From Sphingomonas endolithica (GTDB lineage: Bacteria; Pseudomonadota; Alphaproteobacteria; Sphingomonadales; Sphingomonadaceae), in contig NZ_CP103057.1 in the NCBI RefSeq assembly GCF_025231525.1, forward strand, positions 3,606,501 through 3,670,500: a DNA stretch of 64,000 nt, read 5' to 3'. Below are positions 10,988 to 20,043 of the stretch, piece after piece. Under the pieces are notes generated by a model. That model ran no database searches, was not told where the DNA came from, and saw only the letters and a program-made list of their open reading frames with translations. Both the position numbers and the translations under genes were made by a program. How positions within the stretch are numbered: the first letter of the stretch is position 1; each line of letters opens with the position of its first letter.

Positions 10988-11074
10988 GACGGCGCAACGG
11001 GGGCGTCGCTCCCACATTCCCTCGTCGCTGCACCCATGGTGTGGCGGCGTTTTCTTATTAGGACGTATCTGCAC

Positions 11075-11365
11075 TTGGCCGACAACCGCCATACCGACGA
11101 TCTGACCAGTCGCATTGCGAAAGCGCGCGGCGATGATCAGTCGCGCGTGGGCGGCGGGGCCGCGGGCCAGCCGGGCAAGGGCTATTCGCAGGGCGGTCGC
11201 GTACTCGCTCTGTTGCTTGGCGCCTTGTTCGGCGGCGGGATCATCGGTTGGGCGATCGACCATTGGTTCGATACCTCGCCCTGGGGCCTGCTGATCGTCC
11301 TCACGCTCGCCATTATCGGTGCGTTCGTGAACATCATGAAGATTTCGAAGGAGCGCGCAGAGTGA
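11075..11365 (+). CDS. atpI: ATP synthase F0 accessory subunit I (AtpI)
   Basis: The 96-residue product has a charged N-terminal part (residues 1-45, ADNRHTDDLTSRIAKARGDD) and two membrane helices at about 48-66 and 72-90, with GGGIIGWAIDHWFDTSPWG between them, typical of the AtpI/AtpZ group. The family helps assemble the c-ring and may affect Mg2+ transport. I favour the TTG at 11075, with GGACG nine bases upstream, over an ATG at 11036, because homologous N-termini begin near MADNR. Its stop overlaps the atpB start (GTGA). Confidence 0.85.
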   Translation: MADNRHTDDLTSRIAKARGDDQSRVGGGAAGQPGKGYSQGGRVLALLLGALFGGGIIGWAIDHWFDTSPWGLLIVLTLAIIGAFVNIMKISKERAE

Positions 11366-12156
11366 CTGTCGCAGCGAGCGCCGGCAAGATCGATCCGATG
11401 GAACAGTTCCTGGTGGAGCCGGTGCTCGGCCGCCACATGGAATTGTTCGGCTACGACGTGTCCTTCACCAACTCGGCCCTGTTCATGGTCGTGGTGTTCG
11501 TGCTGCTCGCCGTGTTCATGGTCGGCGGCATGAAGCGCGAGCTTATTCCTGGCCGCTGGCAGGTGATGGCCGAAGGCGCGGTCGGGTTCATCGACAACAT
11601 GGTCAACGTGAACATCGGCTCGGGCGGCAAGAAGTTCGCGCCGTACATCTTCTCGCTGTTCTTCTTCATCCTCTTTGCCAACCTGATCGGCGTCATGCCG
11701 CTGGCGGTGGTGCCGGGCTTGCATACCTTTGCGGTGACCAGCCACATCACGGTCACCGCGGTGCTGGCATTCCTGTCGTTCGCGATCGTGCTGATCGTCG
11801 GCTTCGCCCGGCATGGCTTGAAGTTCTTCAGCCTGTTCGTGCCGGCTGGCACGCCATGGTGGCTGTTGTGGCTGATCCCGCCGGTCGAGTTGCTGTCGTT
11901 CATGGTCCGCCCGTTCTCGCTGGCACTGCGACTGTTCGTCGCGATGACGGCGGGCCACATCCTGCTCGAAGTGTTCGGCAGCTTCGTGGTGCAGGGATTT
12001 GCCAGCGGCGGTCCGCTCGGCTGGATGGTCTCTATCCTCAGCTTCGTGATGATCGTCGGCGTCAGCGCGCTCGAACTGCTGGTCTGCGCGATCCAGGCCT
12101 ATGTGTTCGCGTTGCTCACATCGCTATACCTTCACGACGCGGTGCATCTGCACTAG
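11362..12156 (+). CDS. atpB: ATP synthase F0 subunit a
   Basis: The 264-residue membrane subunit forms the proton half-channels beside the c-ring. The essential arginine is Arg190 in FSLALRLFVAMTAGH. The preceding PPVELLS and the C-terminal VSALELLVCAIQAYVFALL helices also match the family. I chose the GTG at 11362 because it overlaps the atpI stop by four bases; ATG 11398 (MEQFLVEP) is an alternative. The operon is F0 only; the F1 genes must be elsewhere, as usual in Alphaproteobacteria. Confidence 0.96.
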   Translation: MTVAASAGKIDPMEQFLVEPVLGRHMELFGYDVSFTNSALFMVVVFVLLAVFMVGGMKRELIPGRWQVMAEGAVGFIDNMVNVNIGSGGKKFAPYIFSLFFFILFANLIGVMPLAVVPGLHTFAVTSHITVTAVLAFLSFAIVLIVGFARHGLKFFSLFVPAGTPWWLLWLIPPVELLSFMVRPFSLALRLFVAMTAGHILLEVFGSFVVQGFASGGPLGWMVSILSFVMIVGVSALELLVCAIQAYVFALLTSLYLHDAVHLH

Positions 12157-12201
12157 TCCCCGTTTCCAACAACAATATCGTATTTTCTGAGGAGTTTTGA
12201 C

Positions 12202-12432
12202 ATGACTGATCTTGGTGCAATGTATCTCGGTGCCGGCCTGGCAGCGATCGGTTGCGGCATCGCGTCGCTCGGCGTGGGCAACGTGTTCGCTAAGTATCTC
12301 GAAGGCGCGCTGCGCAACCCGAGCGCAGCAGACGGCCAGCAGGGCCGCCTGTTCATCGGCTTCGCCGGTGCCGAGCTTCTCGGCCTGATCGCGTTCGTCG
12401 TCGCGATCCTCATCCTCTTCGTCGTTCGCTAA
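12202..12432 (+). CDS. atpE: ATP synthase F0 subunit c
   Basis: The 76-residue hairpin protein forms the rotor ring. The first helix is rich in Gly/Ala (LGAGLAAIGCGIASLGVG), the polar loop is RNPSA, and the second helix carries the proton-binding carboxylate Glu58 in GFAGAELLGLIAF. I see no sodium-type ligand set, so proton coupling is inferred. GGAG precedes the ATG. It lies 45 bases after atpB in the F0 operon. Confidence 0.96.
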   Translation: MTDLGAMYLGAGLAAIGCGIASLGVGNVFAKYLEGALRNPSAADGQQGRLFIGFAGAELLGLIAFVVAILILFVVR

Positions 12433-12460
12433 GACCAGCGACCCCGAAGGAAGTATCGCC

Positions 12461-12955
12461 ATGCCACAGATTTCCCAGATCGGTGAGATTTACGCGTCGC
12501 AGCTGTTCTGGCTCGCGATCGTGTTCGCGCTGATCTATTTCGGGATCGGCAAGGCGATGGTCCCCAAGATCGAGCGCACGATCGAAGATCGTGCCGCGCG
12601 TGTCTCGGGTGACCTGCTCGCCGCTCATCAGGCGAACGAGACGGCGCAAGGGCTGGAGACCGCTTACCAGAGCGGCCTCGACACGGCTCGCGCGCAGTCG
12701 CTCAAGACGGTCGGTGCCGCCAAGGAACAGGCAATCGCCTCGACCGAGGCGACGCTGAAGATCGGTGATGCGCAGGCGCATGACCGGATCGCCGCGGCGA
12801 CCGTACGGATCGATGATGCCAAGGCTGCGGCCGAGGCGGAGATCGAGACGGCAACGGTCGATGCGGTGCAGGATATCGTCGCCAAGCTTTCGGGCGTGGC
12901 GGTGGATCGTGCGACGGTCGAGCAGAAGGTAAGGGCGGAACGCGCGCATGGCTGA
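12461..12955 (+). CDS. atpF': ATP synthase F0 subunit b'
   Basis: The 164-residue protein has one N-terminal membrane helix (residues 13-30, LFWLAIVFALIYFGIGKAMV) and then a long charged, Ala/Glu-rich helix that forms half of the peripheral stalk. It starts MPQISQIGEIYASQLFWL, the b' type found in photosynthetic and alphaproteobacterial enzymes. It overlaps the downstream b gene by eight bases, so the two stalk halves are translated together. Confidence 0.92.
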   Translation: MPQISQIGEIYASQLFWLAIVFALIYFGIGKAMVPKIERTIEDRAARVSGDLLAAHQANETAQGLETAYQSGLDTARAQSLKTVGAAKEQAIASTEATLKIGDAQAHDRIAAATVRIDDAKAAAEAEIETATVDAVQDIVAKLSGVAVDRATVEQKVRAERAHG

Positions 12956-13502
12956 GGGGCACGCAATGGAAGCGGTCGCGGAAACCGGCGTGGCAGAACT
13001 GCACCATATGCCGACGGCATTCGGCATCTCGGCGCCGGGCTTCGTCGCTTTGTCGATGCTCGTCGTCATCCTGATCATGCTGTGGCAGAAGGTGCCGGCA
13101 CTGATCGCTCGGATGCTCGATGCCAAGATTGCGACGATCCGGCACGATCTGGACGAAGCGGCGGCGTTGCGTGCCGAAGCCGAGGCGCTGCTGGTGCAGG
13201 CGCAGGCACGACATGCGGCAAGCGCCGGCGATGCCGCCGCACTTGTCGCCCATGCTGAAGCGGAAGCTCGGACGATTGTCAGCGAGGCCGAGGCCCATGC
13301 GGCCGAGTTGGTCGCACGGCGCGGCAAGATGGCCGAGGACAAGATTGGTGCGGCCGAACGCATCGCCATTGCTGAAGTGCGGGCGCATGCCGCTGAGGCC
13401 GCCGCGCGCGCCGCGGCGTCGATCATCGCCGAACGGCATGATGCCGCGGCGGATCAGCCGTTGGTCGATCGCACGATCGCCGGCCTGGGTCGGCTCAACT
13501 AA
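12948..13502 (+). CDS. atpF: ATP synthase F0 subunit b
   Basis: The 184-residue stalk subunit has a hydrophobic helix at about residues 28-48 (PGFVALSMLVVILIMLWQ) after a 25-residue polar lead. It then has an almost uninterrupted Ala/Glu/Arg-rich coiled coil to the C-terminus. The ATG at 12948 overlaps the b' stop. It is the last gene of the F0 operon; a hairpin at 13557-13594 follows. Confidence 0.92.
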   Translation: MAEGHAMEAVAETGVAELHHMPTAFGISAPGFVALSMLVVILIMLWQKVPALIARMLDAKIATIRHDLDEAAALRAEAEALLVQAQARHAASAGDAAALVAHAEAEARTIVSEAEAHAAELVARRGKMAEDKIGAAERIAIAEVRAHAAEAAARAAASIIAERHDAAADQPLVDRTIAGLGRLN

Positions 13503-13513
13503 GATCCCCTCGG

Positions 13514-13545
13514 TGTTCCCCGGCGAAGGCCGGGGGCCCAGTCGG
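13514..13545. repeat. Single arm of repeat family D
   Basis: GTTCCCCGGCGAAGGCCGGG and the following GCCCAGTC match the left arm of the paired repeats at 18020-18123, 19933-20035, 45966-46067 and 49141-49247. The inverted right arm is missing here; an unrelated hairpin follows instead. Confidence 0.7.
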
Positions 13546-13556
13546 GAAGGTAGTTG

Positions 13557-13594
13557 TGATCAAGCGCAACGCTGATTACCCCAGCGCTTGATCG
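13557..13594 (+). terminator. Hairpin after the F0 operon
   Basis: TGATCAAGCG...CGCTG and CAGCG...CTTGATCG form a long stem with the short loop ATTACC, 55 bases after the atpF stop. There is no T-tract, so it may be a processing or decay barrier rather than an intrinsic terminator. Confidence 0.45.
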
Positions 13595-13674
13595 AGCGCA
13601 TGACGACCGACCAACATCCGGGCTAGACATCCGACCGCTGGCGATTCGCGCCATCGCTCCGGAGAGCCTGCCCC

Positions 13675-13995
13675 ATGAAATTCGTCCTCCTCGCCGCTGC
13701 CCTGATGCTGCCCGTCGTCGCTTCCGCCCAGACGGCAAAGCCCGCTGCACCAAAGACCAGCGCTCCGGCGCCCGCTGCTGCCGCCCGGTTCACGCTGGAT
13801 ACGCCGATCGAGACGATCGTCGCCGATCCTGCCGGCAAGGCGGTGATCGACAAGGATCTGCCCGGCACCACGACTCACCCGATGTACGATCAGTTCAAGG
13901 GCATGTCGCTCAACCAGGTCGCGCCAATGGCACCCGACAAGCTGACCCCCGAAACGCTGACCAAGGTCGCCACCGACCTGTCGGCCGTCAAATAA
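13675..13995 (+). CDS. Secreted small protein, unknown function
   Basis: The 106-residue protein has a clear signal peptide (MKFVLLAAALMLPVVASAQ, cleavage after AQ around residue 19). A short Ala/Pro/Lys linker follows, then a compact domain FTLDTPIETIVADPAGKAVI with DLPGTTTHPMYDQFKGMSLN and a C-terminal TKVATDLSAVK. I recognise the type from sphingomonad genomes but not a named function. GGAGAG stands upstream of the ATG. It is flanked by repeats on both sides and appears monocistronic. Confidence 0.75.
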   Translation: MKFVLLAAALMLPVVASAQTAKPAAPKTSAPAPAAAARFTLDTPIETIVADPAGKAVIDKDLPGTTTHPMYDQFKGMSLNQVAPMAPDKLTPETLTKVATDLSAVK

Positions 13996-14010
13996 GCCAC
14001 CGCCCCTCCC

Positions 14011-14104
14011 GTCATTCCCGCGCAGGCGGGAATCCATACTGGCCAAGGTTCGTTATGTCGCCTGACAGCTGGAGCTTATGGATCCCCGCCTGTGCGGGGA
14101 TGAC
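14011..14104. repeat. Family A paired inverted repeat
   Basis: The arm starting GTCATTCCCGCGCAGGCGGG at 14011 is paired with an inverted arm ending GCGGGGATGAC at 14104, separated by about 35 unrelated bases. It is nearly identical to the copies at 3012-3104 and 36327-36420, and lies between the secreted protein gene and uvrC. Confidence 0.85.
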
Positions 14105-14184
14105 GGATGCCGTAACGGACTGCCCGGCCGGTCGAGCGAACACGATGGGTGGTGATTAGGACGCCGAGGCCCTAAATCTCCCCC

Positions 14185-16104
14185 ATGTCATCGCCCAATG
14201 CCCCCGACCGTTTCAACGAAGAGAAATCCACCTTCGCCGTTCGCGGCAGCGGCGACACGCCTGACCTGGAGGCAGGAGTCGCGGCGATCCGCAACGTCCT
14301 CGCCACGCTGCCGGCGCGCCCCGGCGTGTACCGCATGCAGGATGCCCGCGGCGACGTCCTGTATGTCGGCAAGGCGCGCGCGCTGAAGAACCGCGTGACC
14401 AATTACACGCAGGTCGATCGCCTCTCCAAGCGGCTGCAGCGCATGATCGCGCAGACCCGCAGCATGACGATCGTAACGACCAACAACGAGGCCGAGGCGC
14501 TGCTGCTCGAGGCGCAACTGATCAAGCGCTACCGCCCGCCCTACAACGTGCTGCTGCGCGACGACAAAAGCTTCCCCTTCATCCTTTTGCGCGAGGATCA
14601 TGAATTTCCGCGCATCCAAAAACACCGCGGCGCCCGCCGCGCCAAGGGTAGTTATTACGGCCCGTTCGCCAGCGCCGGATCGGTCAACAACACGCTGAAC
14701 GCCTTGCAGAAGCTGTTTCTGCTACGCTCATGCACCGACGGATTCTTCAAGACGCGCGACCGGCCGTGCTTGCTGTACCAGATCAAGCGCTGCTCGGCGC
14801 CGTGCGTCGGCCGCATTTCGAAGGAGGATTATGCCGAGCTGAACAACGACGCCAAGGCGTTCCTCGGCGGCAAGTCGACCCAGGTCCAGGCCAAGCTCGG
14901 CGGGCAAATGGAGGCGGCGGCTGCCAACATGGATTTCGAGCTCGCCGCGATCCTGCGCGATCGGCTGCGCGCGCTGACCTTCATCCAGGGTAGCCAGGCG
15001 ATCAATGCAGAGGGCGTAGGCGACGCCGATATCTTCGCGCTCGCCAACCAGAATGGCGTGATGGGCATCCAGGCGTTCTTCATCCGCGGTGGCCAGAATT
15101 GGGGGCATCGCAGCTTCTTCCCGCAGCACACCAACGATGTCGGCGAGGAGGAAGTGCTGACCAGCTTCCTGATGCAATTCTACGAGGAAGTGCCGCCGCC
15201 CAAGGCGATCTTCGTCGATCGCGATTTGCCCGAGGCGGAGCTGCTCGGCGAGGCGTTGGGCGGGGCGGTCGGCTACAAGGTCGGGCTGTCGGTGCCGCAG
15301 CGGGGCACGCGCAAGCGGCTGATGGAGCAGGCGCAGCGCAACGCGGTCGAGGCGCTCGAGCGGCGGCTGGCGGAAAGCACGACGCAGGCGAAATTGCTGC
15401 GCGAGGTCGCCGATCTGTTCGACCTGGCCGAGCCGCCCGACCGGATCGAGGTGTACGACAACAGCCATATCCAGGGCAGCGCGGCGGTCGGCGCGATGGT
15501 CGTCGCCGGGCCGGAGGGCTTCCGCAAGGGCCAGTATCGCAAGTTCAACATCAAGGAAGCGCAGACCAACGACGATTTCGGCATGATGCGCGAAGTGTTC
15601 CAACGCCGCTTCGCGCGTGCGCAGGCCGAGGATCCCGACCGCGACGCCGGCGACTGGCCCGATCTGGTGTTGATCGATGGCGGGCGCGGGCAATTGAACG
15701 CGTGCAAGGCGATCCTCGAGGAGATGGGCATCGAGGACGTGTGCATGGTCGGTATCGCCAAGGGGCCGATGCACGGCCGCGACGGGCGGGAGGTGTTCCA
15801 TCTGCTCGACGGGCGCGAATTCCAGTTGCCGGTCAATGCACCGGTATTGTTCTACCTGCAGCGACTCCGCGACGAAGTGCACCGCTTCGTGATCGGCGCG
15901 CATCGCGACAAGCGCAGCAAGGCGATCGGCGCGAGTCCGCTGGACGAAGTGCCGGGAATCGGACCGGCACGCAAGAAGGCGTTGCTAATGCATTTCGGCA
16001 CCGGCCGCGCGGTGCGCAACGCCAGCCTGGCGGATTTGCAGCAGGCGCCGGGCGTGTCTGCGGCAGTGGCGCAGCAAGTGTATGATTTCTACCATGGGCG
16101 GTGA
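14185..16104 (+). CDS. uvrC: Excinuclease ABC subunit C
   Basis: The 639-residue nuclease makes both incisions in nucleotide excision repair. The N-terminal GIY-YIG domain is visible as RPGVYRM (46-51) and LYVGKARALKNRV (59-71). The UVR segment AAANMDFELAAILRDRLRAL lies near 245. The central RNase H-like endonuclease contains DNSHIQGS and LVLIDGGRGQL. The C-terminal double helix-hairpin-helix holds PGIGPARKKALL and APGVSAAVAQQVYDFYHG. The length is normal. The next gene may start inside its stop (GTGA), giving a coupled set with the following deacetylase and acyltransferase. Confidence 0.97.
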   Translation: MSSPNAPDRFNEEKSTFAVRGSGDTPDLEAGVAAIRNVLATLPARPGVYRMQDARGDVLYVGKARALKNRVTNYTQVDRLSKRLQRMIAQTRSMTIVTTNNEAEALLLEAQLIKRYRPPYNVLLRDDKSFPFILLREDHEFPRIQKHRGARRAKGSYYGPFASAGSVNNTLNALQKLFLLRSCTDGFFKTRDRPCLLYQIKRCSAPCVGRISKEDYAELNNDAKAFLGGKSTQVQAKLGGQMEAAAANMDFELAAILRDRLRALTFIQGSQAINAEGVGDADIFALANQNGVMGIQAFFIRGGQNWGHRSFFPQHTNDVGEEEVLTSFLMQFYEEVPPPKAIFVDRDLPEAELLGEALGGAVGYKVGLSVPQRGTRKRLMEQAQRNAVEALERRLAESTTQAKLLREVADLFDLAEPPDRIEVYDNSHIQGSAAVGAMVVAGPEGFRKGQYRKFNIKEAQTNDDFGMMREVFQRRFARAQAEDPDRDAGDWPDLVLIDGGRGQLNACKAILEEMGIEDVCMVGIAKGPMHGRDGREVFHLLDGREFQLPVNAPVLFYLQRLRDEVHRFVIGAHRDKRSKAIGASPLDEVPGIGPARKKALLMHFGTGRAVRNASLADLQQAPGVSAAVAQQVYDFYHGR

Positions 16105-16151
16105 GCGGCGCGTTCGGCAAATCTTCACCTCGCGGGGCTAATCCCGTGGGA

Positions 16152-17102
16152 ATGACCCCCGTGTTCCTGACCATCGATACCGAGCTTGCCTGGCGGCATC
16201 ACGCCGCGGGGCTTGCTACGCCGACGCTGTTCGAACGCTCGATCGAGCCGGCGGGGGTAGGGATCGCGTATCAGCTGGCCGTGCTTGCGCGGCATCGGCT
16301 GAAGGCCTGCTTCTTCGTCGATCCGCTGCCGGCCGCTTTGTTCGGCATGGAGCCGATGCGGCGGGTGGTGGGGGCGATCCTGGCGGCCGGGCAGGAGGTG
16401 CAGCTGCATCTTCATCCCAATTGGACAGGCGCGACGGTGGGCGATGGCGGGGCGGCCCATGCCAAGTTCGAGCTGATCGATTTCAGCGAGACCGAGCAGC
16501 GCGACCTTATCGACCGCGCACGTGACCTGCTGATCGCGGCGGGGGCGCCGATGCCGGTGGCGTTTCGCGCCGGAAGCTATGGTGCAAACGACGCCACGTT
16601 GCGCGCACTGGCGGCGCTGGGCTTTGCCTATGACAGCAGCCATAATGGCGCGGAACATCCCTGGCCCAGCGCCATCGACCTTCCCGCGACGCAGATCGCG
16701 CCGGTCCGCCACCAGGGGCTGATCGAAGTGCCGGTGACGTTGATCCACGATCGCCCGGGCAGCGCGCGCAACTTCCAGATCTGTGCTCTGTCGGGCGGCG
16801 AGATGGCAGCGGCGCTCGATCACGCCGCCATGCAGCGCCACGCTGCGGTGACGATCGTCAGCCATAGCTTCGAGCTCGCCAATCGCGCCGGGACTAGGCC
16901 CAATGCGGTGCACGTGAAGCGGTTCGACGCGTTATGTGTTCTGCTGGCTGCGCGACGTGAGTTATTACCGACCGTGCATTTCGCGGAAGCAGATCTGGCA
17001 GTCGACCAGCATGATGTGCCCCTTGCGCCCAACCTGCTGCGCACTGGCTGGCGCTATGCCGAGCAGGCCTGGTCGAACATGATCGAGGAGCGCGCGGCGT
17101 GA
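16152..17102 (+). CDS. Polysaccharide deacetylase (NodB-like) family protein
   Basis: The 316-residue protein begins with the NodB-type beta-strand and metal aspartate, FLTIDTELAW. It continues with HLHPNW around residue 95 (metal histidines), FRAGSYGAND as motif 3, and IVSHSFEL near the C-terminal half. These point to a metal-dependent carbohydrate de-N-acetylase of the divergent WalW-like type. No signal peptide is seen. I chose the ATG at 16152, where homology starts; a GTG at 16101 overlapping the uvrC stop would add 17 residues. The next gene overlaps its stop (GTGA). Both may act on cell-surface polysaccharide. Confidence 0.75.
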   Translation: MTPVFLTIDTELAWRHHAAGLATPTLFERSIEPAGVGIAYQLAVLARHRLKACFFVDPLPAALFGMEPMRRVVGAILAAGQEVQLHLHPNWTGATVGDGGAAHAKFELIDFSETEQRDLIDRARDLLIAAGAPMPVAFRAGSYGANDATLRALAALGFAYDSSHNGAEHPWPSAIDLPATQIAPVRHQGLIEVPVTLIHDRPGSARNFQICALSGGEMAAALDHAAMQRHAAVTIVSHSFELANRAGTRPNAVHVKRFDALCVLLAARRELLPTVHFAEADLAVDQHDVPLAPNLLRTGWRYAEQAWSNMIEERAA

Positions 17103-18013
17103 GCGCGGTCACGTTGCCGCTTCGGTTTCAGGTCGGCGCTCGCACGCTGGCCTCGATCGACCGGCAGCTGGTGCGGGTGCCGCTCGATCTCGACGACGTG
17201 ATTATCGGGCGGCTGCCCGCGCTGCCGTCGCTTCCGAGCGGGGCTGACGGGTATCAGGTCACCTCGCTGCCGCAAGACCGGCAGCGGGCGATGACCGAGG
17301 CTGGGGCCGACATGATCGCGTTCGTGCGGCAGCGTTACACGCGCTATTATGCCGACCTGACGATCGGGCATGACGCCTATCTCGCCGCCATGTCGGCGAA
17401 CACGCGCAGCGGCCTGAAGCGCAAGGCGAAGAAGCTGGCGGCTGCATCGGGCGGGGCGCTCGACGTGCGTCGGTTTCGCACGGCGGAGGAGATGAGCGCA
17501 TTCTACGGCGTGGCGCGGCGGATTTCCGCAACGACGTACCAGGAGAAGCTGCTCGGCGCCGGGCTACCGGAGAATGCGTCCTTCCTGCAGCACCTGGGGG
17601 CGCTGGCGGGGGCCGACGGGGTACGGGGCTGGCTGCTGTATATAGGCGAGGTACCTGCGGCCTATCTGTATTGCCCGATCGAGGACGGCACGGTGCTGTA
17701 CCAATATCTGGGGCATGATCCGGTGTTCAACGAGCTGTCGCCGGGCGGCGTGCTGCAGATGGAGGCGATGCGCGATCTGTATGCCGAGGGCGGGCTGAAG
17801 CGGTTCGATTTCACCGAAGGGGAAGGGCAGCACAAGCGCCAATTCTCGACCGGTGGGGTGGCGTGCCTCGACATGCTGTTGCTGCGGCCAAGCCTGGGCA
17901 ATCGGATGACGACGCTGGCGCTGGGGACATTCGACCGGGGTATGGCGCTGGGGAAAAGCGGCGTGGCGCGGTTCGGGCTGGGCGATCTGGCGAAGAGGAT
18001 AAGGCGGGCTTAG
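17099..18013 (+). CDS. FemAB/BioF2-like GNAT acyltransferase
   Basis: The 304-residue protein matches the BioF2-like/CelD acyltransferase type (PF13480-like). It has NTRSGLKRKAKKL, then FRTAEEMSAFYGVARRIS, then the acceptor-fold core GWLLYIGEVPAAYLY and YQYLGHDPVFNELSPGGVL, and ends with FDFTEGEGQHKRQFST. Relatives occur in exopolysaccharide and cellulose loci, where they are thought to acylate sugars or lipids. It starts with GTG overlapping the stop of the deacetylase gene, so a joint role in modifying a surface glycan is a reasonable inference. Confidence 0.75.
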   Translation: MSAVTLPLRFQVGARTLASIDRQLVRVPLDLDDVIIGRLPALPSLPSGADGYQVTSLPQDRQRAMTEAGADMIAFVRQRYTRYYADLTIGHDAYLAAMSANTRSGLKRKAKKLAAASGGALDVRRFRTAEEMSAFYGVARRISATTYQEKLLGAGLPENASFLQHLGALAGADGVRGWLLYIGEVPAAYLYCPIEDGTVLYQYLGHDPVFNELSPGGVLQMEAMRDLYAEGGLKRFDFTEGEGQHKRQFSTGGVACLDMLLLRPSLGNRMTTLALGTFDRGMALGKSGVARFGLGDLAKRIRRA

Positions 18014-18019
18014 TCTTAT

Positions 18020-18123
18020 GTTCCCCGGCGAAGGCGGGGGTTCTGTCGCGAGGCGACGGTTGGCGGGTGTTTTGCGCAGTTACATCGGCCATTCCGACTG
18101 GGCCCCGGCCTTCGTCGGGGAAC
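18020..18123. repeat. Family D paired inverted repeat
   Basis: GTTCCCCGGCGAAGGC at 18020 pairs with the inverse ending CGTCGGGGAACT at 18123, separated by about 60 bases. It lies between the acyltransferase gene and recO. Confidence 0.85.
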
Positions 18124-18173
18124 TGGTTTGGCTGAGAGGTGACGCGGGGGCGACCCTTGCCTAAGCATTCTCC

Positions 18174-18800
18174 ATGCATCTCCGCGCCGAAGCCTTGATC
18201 CTCGCGGTCCGTCAACACGGCGAACATGGCAGCATCGTGCGCGCGCTGACGGCCGAGGATGGGCTGCAGGCCGGCTATGTGCGCGGCGGGCGATCGCGGC
18301 GTATCCGGCCGATCCTGCAGCCGGCCAATCTGGTGCTCGGCGAGTGGCGCGCGCGAACCGAGGAGCAACTCGCCGGGCTGACGGTGGAGCTGATCACCAG
18401 CCGGGCGCCGTTGTTCGCCGAGCCGTTGCCCGCCGCGGCGCTGGAATGGGTCACCGCACTCACCGCCACCGCTTTGCCCGAGGCGCAGCCCTATCCGCGG
18501 TTGTACGGTTCGCTGGACGGGGTAATCGGGGCGATCGAGGCGGCGCCGGCGGCGCGGGGCTGGGCCGTCGCGCTGGCGCGCTTCGAGCTGCTGGTGCTGG
18601 CGGAACTGGGCTATGGCATGGAGCTCGACGTGCTGCCCGACGTGCTGCGTACCGGTGGCGAGGCGGGGTGGCGGGACATCCTGGCGGCGCTGAAAGTGAC
18701 GGGGGAGGCATTGGAGGCCGACATTCTCACCGACCGGCGCACCGATACGCTTGCGGCGCGCGCGCGGCTCGTCGAGCGGCTGAAGAGGGCGGTTGCGTGA
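18174..18800 (+). CDS. recO: DNA repair protein RecO
   Basis: The 208-residue protein begins with the RecO OB-fold (ALILAVRQHGEHGSIVRALTAEDG, then YVRGGRSRRIRPILQPANLVLG). A helical domain follows, with ARFELLVLAELGYGMELD at about 138-155. RecO loads RecA onto SSB-coated DNA with RecR. It is shorter than the E. coli protein (about 240) and lacks an obvious CxxC zinc segment after the LAELGYG helix, as in many alphaproteobacterial forms. leuB follows after 54 bases. Confidence 0.9.
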   Translation: MHLRAEALILAVRQHGEHGSIVRALTAEDGLQAGYVRGGRSRRIRPILQPANLVLGEWRARTEEQLAGLTVELITSRAPLFAEPLPAAALEWVTALTATALPEAQPYPRLYGSLDGVIGAIEAAPAARGWAVALARFELLVLAELGYGMELDVLPDVLRTGGEAGWRDILAALKVTGEALEADILTDRRTDTLAARARLVERLKRAVA

Positions 18801-18854
18801 CCGCCGCGCGCTGGGGCAAAGGCGGAGAAGCCACCGTTTAGCTTTGGATCGTCC

Positions 18855-19898
18855 ATGCCCTTAATTGCTCTCCTGCCCGGTGATGGGATCGGCCCCGAAG
18901 TGATCGCCGAGGCACGCCGCGTGCTCGACGCCATGTCGCTCGATCTGACGTTCGAGGAGGCGCCGGTTGGCGGCGCGGCATATCAGGCAGGCGGCCATCC
19001 GCTGCCTGCGGCCACGCTCGACCTGGCACGGCGGGCGGATGCGATATTGTTCGGCGCGGTGGGCGACCCCACGTGCGATGCGCTGGAGCGGTCGCTCCGC
19101 CCCGAGCAGGCGATCCTGGGGTTGCGCAAGGAATTGGCGCTGTTCGCCAATCTGCGCCCGGCCAAGCTGTTCCCCGGGCTCGAGGATGCATCGGCATTGC
19201 GGCCGGAAGTGGCGGCGGCGATCGACATGGTGATCGTGCGCGAGCTGAACGGCGATGTCTATTTCGGCGAGAAGGGCATGCGCACCACGGCGGCGGGCCT
19301 GCGCGAAGGCTATGATGTGATGCGCTACGACGAAAGCGAGGTGGCGCGGATCGCGCATCTCGGCTTCCAGACAGCGACCAAAAGAGCGGGCAAGCTGTGC
19401 TCGGTCGACAAGGCCAATGTGCTGGAGACGTCGCAATTGTGGCGCGACGTGGTGATCGAAGTGTCGGCGCATTATCCACAGGTCGCGCTTACGCACATGT
19501 ATGTCGATAATTGCGCGATGCAGCTGGTGCGCGATCCCGGGCAGTTCGATGTGATCGTCACCGGCAATCTGTTTGGCGACATCCTATCCGACCAGGCGAG
19601 CATGTGTGCGGGATCGATCGGCATGCTGCCCTCCGCCTCGCTGGATGCGTCGGCCAAGGGGCTGTACGAACCAATCCATGGCAGCGCGCCGGACATTGCC
19701 GGGCAAAGCAAGGCCAATCCGTGCGCGACGATCCTGTCGGCAGCGATGATGCTGCGGCATTCGTTGGGAATGGCGGAAGCGGCCGACAGGCTGGAGGCAG
19801 CGGTCGGTGCGGCACTGGCCGGCGGGGCGCGCACGGCCGATCTTGGCGGTACGCTGTCGACGCGCGCGATGGGTGATGCGGTGCTGGTCGCGCTGTAG
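18855..19898 (+). CDS. leuB: 3-isopropylmalate dehydrogenase
   Basis: The 347-residue enzyme oxidatively decarboxylates 3-isopropylmalate in leucine synthesis with NAD+. It opens with [20 protein letters not shown]. It carries [30 protein letters not shown], the catalytic Tyr/Lys region and [20 protein letters not shown], and ends with the NAD-binding [18 protein letters not shown]. Length and motifs are standard. leuC and leuD are not adjacent. A family D repeat follows. Confidence 0.96.
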   Translation: MPLIALLPGDGIGPEVIAEARRVLDAMSLDLTFEEAPVGGAAYQAGGHPLPAATLDLARRADAILFGAVGDPTCDALERSLRPEQAILGLRKELALFANLRPAKLFPGLEDASALRPEVAAAIDMVIVRELNGDVYFGEKGMRTTAAGLREGYDVMRYDESEVARIAHLGFQTATKRAGKLCSVDKANVLETSQLWRDVVIEVSAHYPQVALTHMYVDNCAMQLVRDPGQFDVIVTGNLFGDILSDQASMCAGSIGMLPSASLDASAKGLYEPIHGSAPDIAGQSKANPCATILSAAMMLRHSLGMAEAADRLEAAVGAALAGGARTADLGGTLSTRAMGDAVLVAL

Positions 19899-19932
19899 CA
19901 CTAGGGAACAAGCAGGCAATTTGCGACATGAT

Positions 19933-20035
19933 GTTCCCCGCCGTAGGCCGGGGCCCAGGAGGACAGGTCGCTGTAACAGGCGCAGCGCGTGCCATGCCTG
20001 TTCCGCAACTGGACCCCGGCCTTCGGCGGGGAACT
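19933..20035. repeat. Family D paired inverted repeat
   Basis: GTTCCCCGCCGTAGGCCGGG at 19933 and its inverse ending GGCGGGGAACT at 20035 lie between the converging leuB and glycosyltransferase genes. Confidence 0.85.
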
Positions 20036-20043
20036 GTTTTGCG

